The notes under the pieces were generated by a model. It made no database searches. It worked only from the letters and a program-made list of their open reading frames with translations, and was not told where the DNA came from. Source: Phlebotomus papatasi (taxonomy: Eukaryota; Arthropoda; Insecta; Diptera; Psychodidae). Taken from it: a DNA stretch of 64,000 nucleotides. Below are positions 14,801-26,800 of this stretch, piece by piece (the first letter of the stretch is position 1; each line of letters opens with the position of its first letter). Location: NCBI RefSeq assembly GCF_024763615.1, contig NC_077222.1, positions 91,979,417 to 92,043,416 of the forward strand. Reading direction: 5' to 3'. A program made the translations under genes and the position numbers.

Positions 14801-17800
14801 GAGTTCGAATCCACATGAAGATATTTTTTTCAAAGTGTTTTTCTTCTTGCAATTATTGTTTTTCATGTTTAAGATCAGAAAGTTATTTTTTTACTGTATT
14901 TTTTCTACACTGACTTATTTTTAATATTATAGGGGAGACTGGGGCAAAAAGTCACAAATCGAAAATTTCAAAAGTCAAAATCTTCCAAGATGAAAAAGAT
15001 AGCGACTTAAAATGTTTTTCATAGATAGTTTCCATAGACCTTCTTCAATGTAGTAAGTTTCTTAGAATTCGGACAAGGAATTTAGAAAATAAAAAAAAAT
15101 GTTGAAATTTTTAGCCCTGTTTTACAAATATTTCCTCACAGGAGAATTGAATTTTTACCTATTTGTTGTCTAAAATTGATGCACTGGTGCGTATTTCCTA
15201 AATGATTTGGATATTTTGAATACGAAACCGCTATCTGTTTTAGCAGTTTCTAAAAATTCTAAAATGAGTACTTGGGGTAAAAAGTAACAAAAGGTATGGG
15301 GCAAAAAGTAACAAAATGCCGTGATGTCTCACGGCGAAAAGAAACGCCATTTCCATGTGTCTGGAGGATAAAAATTCTGTCGGGATTTACTGAATCTAAG
15401 ATATTTAGTTTAGGAGGAACATTAAACACTTATTTCCATTATTTTTGTTTTGTGCTTATTCTGTACTAAATTCTATTCTATTAAGTTCTGAAGTGACATT
15501 TACTCGGCAAATCTTCGGCAGATTTCGTTAAATTCATCTCGCCCAATTCGCCGTTTTCGCCTTTTCAGAATGATTGAATAGAATTTTCTTGTCAAAAATA
15601 GCCTTTGGAAAATAACTTGAAAATCGCTTTCTCATTCAGATAGAGAAAACGCTGTTCTACAAATTCGCAGAGGAATAAATTTCCTATGAACATACAGTGG
15701 CGGCTAAAAAAATAGAATCAGCTCCGCAAAGACCACTATTTTACCTTTAGCATTTTTGTTTATTCCAATTTGTTCAAATAATTTTGTTCAAATTTTCAGT
15801 ATTGTTTTGGCCGCTAGAGGTCTCTATTTTTCACCGAATGCATCAATAGTGAAATTTGGTTTGATCAACACGATAGGACCACTTTCATTTAAATTATAGA
15901 ATGTGGTTTATAAATCGAATAAGTTTAAATAAAGCCATATTTAGAAATCATAAATGACAGTTTTCCAATTTTTTTGCCGAACTGAATTTCACTATTAACG
16001 TATTTTGTGTAAAATGGAGACCTCTAGCGGCCAAAACAACCTTTAAACTACGATTCAAATAATTTAAAGATTTCTACTTCAGAATTATATCAACAAATCG
16101 GGAAAAATACAAAAGTTAAAAAATATAACATTTGCAAAACAATTCTATTATTTTTCTATTATTAGGTTTTTTTTTTAATTTACGGGAGCTCGCAATAAAC
16201 CAAATTAAAATGTGATAATTTTACCCCCATGCCTGATTTTAGAAAACAACTCGATAAATGTATTTACTTACAAAATACAGGAAAATGACTTTCACAAAAT
16301 TGTAGAGCGGTAAATTTCCTATAAAATTGCGCTTATTAGAAATTTCTGGGATGGTCAGCTAGTTTGTAAAATAATAAAATATCCGTTTTGTGACTTTTTG
16401 CCCCAGTCAGATTTTTTTTAAATTTTTTTTTTGTTATTTTTGATGTTTTTTTGTATTAAAATTATCCAGTATTCCTAAATTTTTATCATTCAATAGACAA
16501 ATAAACTATTGAAAAAGATATAGGGGAGGGTAGAGTAGTTTCACGTATGCATTACTTTCAAAAATACACCTTTTTAGTAAATGATTGTCTATGAATTGAA
16601 TTGTCTATTGAATAAATGATTGTCTAGGAATTGTGCTATATATTTTTAGATAGCTATTACCTAAGAAAAACTAGCAGGGTTTAATTTATTTGAATATGGC
16701 TCATACTCGTTTAGCAAATTAGTCTTGAAAACAGTTTAATTGCGTGATCTGCCCCACCCTCCCCTACTGAAAAATAAATTTCGTTTTAATATTTATTTTG
16801 TAAATACTTTGCTTTATTTCTCGAATTTTTTAGCGCAACATTTGATACATTCATTTTAAAGAGATTTTGGATATTATTACTTTATCTAAAATTTTTAACT
16901 CTTGTATATCACGCGTTGTTTGACTTCTCCAACATAACTACTTTATTTTTCCAAAATAAGTGCAAAATATAATACAGTATTGGCTATTCAGCATTTTTCG
17001 ATCAATCGCTACACTGTGAATATTAAATGTATGATTTACTCCATACACTTGGAAAGATAAGTTACCAGTATTCTTAGATAAGACCTATGGAAATCTAAAT
17101 TTATATTGTGGTTTTAAAGGCTAGAAAAATGATTTTTTTTGCTGCCTAATTTTTTACCCTTTCATTCTTAAAAAGGTTAAGGATCACCAGTGACCTACTG
17201 GTCCTTAAAGTGTTAGGATTATGTTTATCCAAGCTAGGATATATTGAGAATTATCCAAAACATTTATTTTATTGTGTTATTTAGAAAATTAAAATTGAAT
17301 AAAACATTTGAATAGTTCCTCAAATGTTTCCGAAAATGATTAATTTATATTTGAATTTGCTATATCTATTTACACACAAGGAGATAAAAATAGGATAAAC
17401 TTGGATAAAGTGAATGAAGCCTAGATAAAAATATTCAGAAGAATATATTTCTTATTATGATTTTTTATATTTTGAGATAGAAGGATAACAAAGTTAAAAC
17501 TACATTAAATACTTTATCTAGGTTTTTAAACTTAAAGATATCAGGCTATCCAGGTTTATCTAAATTTATCTTGATCTACATATTTTTTACTTTTAATGCA
17601 GAACAGGAATGACTAAATCGTGTTAAGAATTTGTTTCGTTAAACCCTCTTTACATTATTATTCTGGTTTACGTGGATATATTTAAATTTATCCAAGTTTA
17701 TTTTATATTTTGCAATTAATAAAAGAATTTAAAATAAAATAATTTTCATAGCAATCATGGCACTAATGTAGTCGATTTTTTGCTGCTATGTTAAGACACT

Positions 17801-20800
17801 TACTAATTTTATCCAGGCTTTATTATAGGATCCTTAAATATCCTGGATTATCCTGGTTTATCCAAGTTTTTTTTGTTATCTTTTTAATGTTTAAACTAGT
17901 CATTTTTTAATGAATTTTAAAGCAAATACCTCTTTAAGTTAAAAATACTTTGTCTGGTAAGCAATGGATTAATTGATAGAGCGGTCGCTCTATGATACGA
18001 ATGTTCCGGGTTCGAATCTTCTTCAAGTCAGAAAAAATCACCCAACAGGTCATGGGGTTTCCAACTTTATCCCTTGCACAAGAAAAAATAATGCACACCT
18101 AAGATAGCCCAATTTCGTTAAAGAAATAAAAAATATAAAATGGGAAATAACTCCCATTTCTAGGTGGTTTCTACTCCAGTTCAGACAGCGACTCGGATGA
18201 CAACGAGCGAGATCGAAAGATCCATGTGGAGATTAAGCCGCTGAACAACGGAACCGCCCCAATTTCGGCCAGTGTTGATGAATTGCGTGCCACTGTGGAG
18301 AATCTGTCCCTGTCTCCACTGGGAGGTGCCCTCTCTGTGAGTTTTCCCAGCCACAATTTTATTAACTAATTTTCCTCACATTTCTGAGTGCAAATTAATG
18401 TTCTTTTTTTTCCTTTGTAATCTTTTATTTTTGGCAATTTTGTGTATATTTATTTGCTTTTCTGTTTCTTTCTTTTTTCTTTTCTTTTCTATATATTGTC
18501 GTCCCTTCTGTGTCTCTAATTTTATCAAAATGATGGGCTTCATTTCTATCTGTTTGCCTTCTTTCTCTTACGCATTAACATCATACACATACACGAAACA
18601 AAAATCGTCAACAAAATTAAATATCACAAAAACACTGTCTGTGCGGGGACGCAAAAAAAAATCATGCTTTTTGTGGTTGTTGGAATGAAAATGAAGGGAA
18701 GGAGAGTATTTGGGGCAGCTGATGATGAGTCCCGCATGAAGCGCTCAAAGTCACTGTCGCAGCCATTTGGTGAAGGTGAGAAGAGGGTTTGTGGGGCTGA
18801 TTTACAGGGGAATCCTCCTTCCTTTCAGCATCACCATCCGCAGAGTCCGGCAGCTTCCAATGCCTCAACCCCAACTACAACACATCCTTATGCTCCTCTG
18901 CAGAGTCCTACGCTCTCGGCATCCAACAGTTCCAAGTGAGTCTATAAACTTTCAGTGTCCTTTTCGGGCAGCAAAGTCCTTGATCAGTGTGATCTAATGA
19001 AAAATTTCCATGTTTAGCAATAAATATGCAGATTTGGGTGATATTTTCTCGGAAATAGAGGATATTACAACTTCTGCACCGCCTTCAGCCACTCTGACCA
19101 AACTGGGACGACAGATCCCAACGCCAACTTCTGCCAGTAGCATTGCTATTCCGAGGCCGCCATCGAGGCGCTCAGAAGCAGCTGGTAAGTTTTCCTATTT
19201 GAACATTTTCTGCTACATTGATCTTTTGACCCAAATGAAATTCAAACGGTAAGAGATATCAACTTCCGGTCTTCGATGACCCCTCCTTAAATGACATTAT
19301 CTCCAAACTAGTCTTTTTAGTTTTTCCCCCTCCTCTTTCATGCGCTCCCCATCCCCCAAAATTATGTCGAAAATGAGGTTTTTCCAACTTTGCAATAAAT
19401 TGGTCCTGGCGATTTCCCTCGTTTTTGGATATGTTTCGGAGGTAGTCCAGCTGAACATTTAGTCCTTAGACACACTGAGAAAAAAAGAGGGTGCGATTAA
19501 ACTTTTTTCCTCACAACTTTTTAGGTGTAAAAATATATCAACGTTTTTTAATGTTAATTTTACACCTTTCTAAGGGTAAAATTAACATGGAAAAGGGTAA
19601 TTTTAACCCCTAATGCACCTAAAAAGGGTAATATTTACACCGATTTTGGATCAATAATGCAGGGTAAAATTAACATTTCCGGAATGTTATTTTAACTTTT
19701 TCGGATTTCTCTCAGTATCACCGGAAAATCGCCATCTTTTTTTACCAAAATGAATTCAGCCTGTAATGCATCGATTGGGCTCAAATTTTAGTATGTTATA
19801 GCTGAACCTTAGAGAGAATTTCGGTCTGACGATATGTAATTGGTAGTGGATGGAAAAACTTAGACCTTTCTTGATTATTGCTGTTTTTTCTTCTACAATG
19901 TTTCGAGGATTGCTGTCCAATTCATCAGAGAATTCGTAGGAAAAATCCCGTATTTCGGTTGGATTACTGATCAAGAGTTTTTACAGCACCATTGGCTCTG
20001 TTCAGTAATAACCTTTCGAAAAGACAAAGCTACTTCGAATCGAAGCCAAACCTATTCGAAAATCTACCGCAAGAAAGTGCAAGTTCACGTATTCGCTGCT
20101 TTAGCGCTGATTGTTCTGCCATTTCGAATTTCGGTGACACTTCAATCGTGAACGTCAACAACAGTGAACAAACGTTTGCTGTAAAAAGTGATTTTTTGTG
20201 TAGTTTTGTAGAATTTGAGAGTGTCAGATCGTTTGAAATGCACTTTCATGAAAATAAATGTCTTTTTCATGCACTTGCTCGACTTGCTCATTTTTGTGTA
20301 ACTCGTCACATTTAATTTTCGAACTTCTAACGGGTTTTTAGGTAAGTTCTCTCTGATACTTTCGAATCGATACAGAAAAACCTCAACCGGAGAGAGCTCT
20401 TAAATCGGGACTGGTGAACCTAGAGGAGTCGGAGGAAGAAAGCCTGTCCTGACGAACACTTTTAAGCCAACGGTACTCTGTTCAGTTGGGGTGGTGACTC
20501 TGAGGGGAGCTCTAACGGCTAACTACAGATGCACTATATTGCTAGTCTCCGCGGATAGATGGAGTAGTGAGCGGTCGACGGAATATCTCGAACGCGTATA
20601 TGAATCGACAAATTAAAATTAAAGGCAAATAAAAGGCCTCTCAGAGCGCTACACCTTTCTAGAACATTTGAACTTCGTCGGACCAACACCAGGGGCGCCC
20701 CTGTCGAAAAAAAACAATTTCAATATCACATAACCTCAATTATCTCGACTGTCGCTGGACTGATTTTGATAATTACTTCGACATAATTGTAGATGACATA

Positions 20801-23800
20801 TGTGTGTACATTTCGTGAACATGAAGATTACAAAAAGTGGCGTGGGTTCGCTGTGATTACAATAGGACCAGAGATATGAGGGGTCTAAGTTCACGAAATT
20901 CAAATTCGAAATTCCGGTTCTGTTTTACCAAATTTGACGAGTAAATGCGCAAATTAAAGGTCTCGCAGGGCGCTTCAACTTTCTGGATCATTTGAACTTC
21001 GTATAACTAACGCTAGGGGCGCCACAGTCGAAAAACAAATTTTCGTATTACGTAAACGCAATTTTCTCGACACCTGCTTCACCTATCTTGATGATTGCTT
21101 AGGCATAATTATAGAAGACATTTATATTATTTATTGGTTCTTAGCGCCGTTAGATCCACTAGCGGCAATCGGTTGAAAAATGGGCCATCCACGTGGTTGA
21201 CCTTTGACCTTTAATAATTCAAAATGGCGAATTTTCCGGTCATAGTTATGTTTGGACGAAATGTTCGCCTGGATTACCTCTAAAACATATCCATCTGGAA
21301 ATATTGTTTTTTTTTATTGGGGTTCATCGAAGACCGGAAGTCTATATCTTTTACCGTTTACGCTCCTGGAACGGTGACAAGTTGAAAAAAAAAGACGATT
21401 ATAATTGCTCTCTCTTGGAGCAGTAAAATTATGCTGCAATGTAAAATTTAGGAGAGAAACTGTTATAGCAATTTTTTTGGGTTTAAGGACGTGGAAGAGT
21501 TAGTCCTTCTGCGATCTCAACGATCTCCCGGGCTGACAGTGTAGGAAGCTTGGAGTTCAGAACGGCTGGAGTGGCTATTGGTTCATCCAGGGGACCATCT
21601 CCACTCACAATCGGCATATCAGACACAATTCCATTGGCTGTGGCCTTCCATGAGATGATCCATGCCTATTTCCGGTAAATCAATTCCGCTAAATCCCTGA
21701 GGATCAATAGGGAAGAGATTTTAATGGGAAACCAAATCTCTTTCAGTGGAAGCGATGAGAGTCGGTGCCAGGTGAAGATGTCCGGTGATATGATGCTGTC
21801 CTTCCCGGCTGGAATTGTCGGGGTGTTTGCCAATAATCCCAACCCGGCCAAATTGGGCTTCCGCATCAAGAACATTCAGAATCTCGAGAATATCATCCCC
21901 AATAAACAATTGGTCACGATGTAAGAGGATTCAGAGGAAGGGGGATGTTTTCTTTTTTTTAGGAAGATCTTGCAGGGATGATTTTTTATCTTGCAGAGAT
22001 ACACTCCAATCCACGAGCTTTAGCACAATGCTGGAGTTCAATATGCCGGCTCTGACGGCTCTTCTGCGGCGTCAGTCGGAACAGAATCCTTCGGCGTCGT
22101 ACTTCAATGTGGACATCCTCAAGTACCAGGTACGTCCGAAATCTGGAGCCTCTTCGTGTCCCTTCCAGTTGGTGTGCTACTGGAAGTGCGAACCGACGCA
22201 TACGGACATCAAGATTGACTACAAGTACAATAGCCATGCCATGGCAGCCCCAACGCCGCTCCTCAACATCTCTATCACAGTTCCTGTGGACGGAGGCGTC
22301 CGCAATGTACAGTCCAAGCCACATTCAGCCTGGCTGGGTGAATCCAATAGGCTCGTGTGGAACTTCACGGACATCAGTCAGCATTCGGACAATAATGGCG
22401 TGGGAACACTGAGGGCGCGCCTTGAGGTCACAAATGGACCTTCAACGCCGGCTATTCTGCATACGCAGTTCAACTGCGAGGGCACGACGCTGTCGGGGAT
22501 TGAGTTTGAGCTCACGGGACCCGGCTACCGACTGTCTCTGGTCAAACGGAGATTCGTTTCCGGTGAGTCTTCTTTTGCTGCTTTGTTCGTTATTTTCAGA
22601 AAAGAAGAGTACAGTGAATTTCTGTTTAGTCAATTTCGCTCTCGATTGAAACACAAGTTCAATGGCAAAATGGTTCAGAGTTTTTTTTTAATGATTAATT
22701 GAAACATTAATTGAATAGATTTGTTGACTTGCAGCTTGGTAGGGTTTAAAAGTATCCGTGTTCTAGGAAAGTCTTGAAAGCTTAGCAGCTCAATTGTTTC
22801 TTTAATGTTTCAATGTTTCACCTGTGTTTCATAAATAGTCTTCCTCTTCACGTGGATGTTCTCTCATTCTTGTCGCTTCAAGTTCATTATTTAATACTCC
22901 CTCCGTTCCGAAATAAGTCGTACGTTTGGCGAAAAATTAGGGATTATGGAATGGTTTCAGAGAATGTTTTTGTTATTTGTAAATATCATATGTATGAACT
23001 ATCCTCCATGTTCAGGGATAATATGGGGATGCTATCACGATGGTAAGTTGAGGAATCGATACGTTGAAGTCGTCCATTTTTCGCGTTTTTTTCAAAGAGC
23101 TCCGGTAGATAGTTAATTACTACAAGATGGACTGTGATTAACATTACAGTCTAGAATTTGTTCTAAATCATTAGTATACACAAGTAGAATTCAACAGTTA
23201 TTTCCGATATGACATTTTTTATATCTCAAACTTTGCAGAATGAGCAATAAAAAGAACATGTTTTTTAATGTGTTTGAATATCTGGATGCAAAATGGTGAG
23301 AGATAGGGACTTGGGACCTTCAGCGGACCCCCCATAAGTTGACCCTGGGACCATTATTTATATAGTTCTGTAAAACATATCCAAAACTGAAAAAGAGAAA
23401 TCGCACGACGTGTTTCCGAGCAATCCTAAAAAGAAGATTTTGGAGGGGAAGGGGAGCAGTGGGGGCAAAATAAAGGGCATATTAATGGTCCCAGGGTCAA
23501 CTTATTGGGGGGTCCCCCGAAGGTCCCAAGTCTGTATCTCTCACCATTCTGCACCTATTTTAGATTGAAAATAAAACGCCAAAAATAAGACATTTTTAAG
23601 ACATTCGTTCCTTAGCATACCATCAAGACTGGACTCCAATTTTAGTACTGGACATTAGCAATAGTTCTTTACAAGAGATAAGTGTTGATACACAAAACAT
23701 TTATCAACAAACTTTCTCTTAATCCCATTTTTTCCCAAACGTATGACTTATTTCGGAACAAGAATTTTTCCCAAACGTACGACTTATTTCGGAACGGAGG

Positions 23801-26800
23801 GAGTAGTTTCTTAAGCATCCTTTCAGCTGGCATTATGGTGGATGTGTTCCAGGTTCAGCTAGCTGATTTGGCGCGTTCTGATGGTGGCCATAATGTTTGG
23901 CTCTCCATGAGGCATTTCATGCCAAATTTCTCTTTTTAATATTTTACTACATTAAAAAATTTAAAAAAAAAGCTCTTTGCATTTGCACCAATTCAAACAT
24001 AAATACGAATTTATACGTATAAAGATCTTTCTATTTATTTATTCTATGAATTTATTCGTATAAAGATTCTTGTGGTTTTGTATAAATTTTCTGAAAATTG
24101 TCAAATGCTAAAGGGCCAATCCATCTCAAGACGACCATAGGGGTACCCTTCATGGTCTTAGATGTTTTTGAATTTTACATATGTTAAAGTACACGATAAA
24201 ATAATATACCTCTATTTTTTTTTCGTCTGAAAAAAAATCCTGGCCGGAGATACATGGCGTCAAAGATGGCGCCTCGCGCTTCATTCCTCAATTGTAATTT
24301 TTAGCAAATATTTTAAAATGCTCTATTTCGGGAACGGGTTGAGATTTCTTCTTACTCTTTTTTTTATTTGAAAGATAATTTTATACTCTTTAAATCGATA
24401 TACTTGATTTTGCATTATCTGCTTAAGTTTTTTTGTAACGGTCTTTTAAAAAATTTTTGAAAAAATTTAAAAATTAATTTTTCTCAAAAACCCCATTCTC
24501 AAAAATTTTGATTTTTTTACTGTTGTTCAGTAACATTGAGTACTACATTCCCTGAAAAGGCGAGCTTCCACTTTTGCATTTACTTTTTTTTTAAAATATT
24601 TGAAAAATTACCATATTTTCAAAATTAAAAATAACCAGTTAAACTCAAAATTTTGAGTTCAAATTTTCAGGGAATATAGTACTCCACAATACTTATAAAC
24701 AGCCAAAAAATCAAAATTTTTCGAAATCAAGATTTTGAAAAAAAAAATTTTTTTTGAGTTTTAAATAAAAATGTCTTTTATTGACAAAAATAAGCCTTTA
24801 AATCATATTAAACACAAATACTAATTATGTTTTTTTGTTTTCTTTTAGTTTTTCAAAAAAAAAATTTTTTGAAAATTTTTTTGGATTATTTTTGAAAAAA
24901 TTTAAATTTTTTTTTTTGAAATTACGTTTAAAAAAATTCTACATATTGACACATGTGTCAAATGTATCTTAAAGTTTGATTTTTGTCAATAAAAGACATT
25001 TTTATTTAAAACTCAAAAAAAATTTTTTTTCAAAAACTTGATTTCGAAAAATTTTGATTTTTTGGCTGTTTATAAGTATTGTGGAGTACTATATTCCCTG
25101 AAAATTTGAACTCAAAATTTTGAGTTTAACTGGTTATTTTTAATTTTGAAAATATGGTAATTTTTCAAATATTTTTAAAAAAAAAGTAAGTGCAAAAGTG
25201 GAAGCTCGCCTTTTCAGGGAATGTAGTACTCAATGTTACTGATCAACAGTAAAAAAATCAAAATTTTTGAGAATGGGGTTTTTGAGAAAAATTAATTTTT
25301 AAATTTTTTCAAAAATTTTTTAAAAGACCGTTACAAAAAAACTTAAGTAGATAATGCAAAATCAAGTATATCGATTTAAAGAGTATAAAATTATCTTTCA
25401 AATAGAAAAAAGAGTTAAGAGGAAATCTCAACCCGTTCCCGAAATAGAGTATTTTAAAATATTTGCTAAAAATCGCAATTGAGGAATGAAGCGCGAGGCG
25501 CCATCTTTGACGCCATGTATCTCCGGCCAGGATTTTTTTTCGGACGAAAAAAAAAATAGGGGTATATTATTTTATCGTGTACTTTAACATATGTAAAATT
25601 CAAAAACATCTAAGACCATGACCCCTCGATTTGCGATTTTTTCGGTCGTTTTGAGATGGATTAGCCCTAAATAGAATTTTCAGAGATTTTTGCAACATCA
25701 AACCAATTTCCATTGTATTTGTCTTTTTTTTTTAGCAATTTGACTAGAATTATTGGATTCATATCAATATATACCCTGTAAAATTTAAAAATTCCCATTC
25801 ATAATTTGCGCTTTTTTTTGAAAATAATTGCAAATAGTTTTTCAATAGAGAGGTTACGATTTTTTCTTAGATTGTGTCGAATAAAAAAGGATAATAAAGA
25901 TGCGAATATCAAGAATCTCACTCAATTTTTTTTCTAATTTAAGGAAGAACACGTAATTACAAGATTTTTAAATATTTGTTCAATTAATATTCATTTATTA
26001 ATTTTATAATAACTGGTATTATATTTGTTTTGTTGGTTCTCGATATCTAACAATTTCAACTCACTAAAAAGAATCTTTTCACGATAAACTCCCTATAAAT
26101 TATACGATTTAATAATTCTCAGGTTTTAGATAAAACAAAAATTAAGAGTTTTAAAGAGTTCACGGCCAAGTATACTGCTAAAAATCTGTTCAATTTCGTA
26201 TTTATTAAGAATATAAATAAGTTAATCAAAGATCTAATCATTAAATGGCCACAACCGTTTTCTAATTCACGAGAGCTGAAACAAAATAATATTAAAATAA
26301 TAAATAATTTGGAAATTGATTGGTATCAAACTCAAAAAAAATAGAAAATTATAAGAGATAATAAGAAAAAAGTTCGAAATTCCTGCAATTTATTAAGAAA
26401 AAAAACTTCATTGAAATTTATTATTATAAATATACGGAAATTGTATTTATTAAGTCAAATAATCATTTAAAAACAATTTAAAACTTAAAAAAAACGCGAT
26501 ATTTCAATTTATTTGCTTATTTTCTATGTAAATTAATCAAACTCTCACCGGGAATACCACTCGAGAATTCTCCCCGGTTTTTGGTGAGAAAATTTCCAAT
26601 CGGAAATTTCGTGGATACCGAATAAGCGAGTTCCACACGGAGAGTTGACTTTTTCCACAATATCAAACTCTCACATCTGGAGGATAGGATACGGCGGATA
26701 CGGCCCCAGCTCATGGTTCTCCCGGATACAGTACTCTTAACTAACTGTTTCCCTCACTGAGCCATAGTTCCATCTTAGCATTCGCCTCACAAAGAGCAGT

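Larger units (their letters stand above)
13940..18163 (+). other. FCHO intron, about 4.2 kb
   Basis: Bounded by GTATTT at 13940 and TTCTAG at 18163. It holds MITEs at 14415, 14936 and 16521, scattered TTTATCCAGG motifs at 17220-17870, and a SINE ending some 25 bases before the acceptor. Confidence 0.8.
19185..21487 (+). other. FCHO intron, about 2.3 kb, nearly all one transposon
   Basis: Bounded by GTAAGT at 19185 and TTTAAG at 21487. The TIR element at 19244-21360 occupies it almost completely, so the pre-insertion intron would have been about 190 bp. Confidence 0.8.

Noticed and set aside
14750..14830. GAGAGTTCGAATCCAC resembling a tRNA B box
   Set aside because: No A box or body of either SINE family is adjacent; too short to call.
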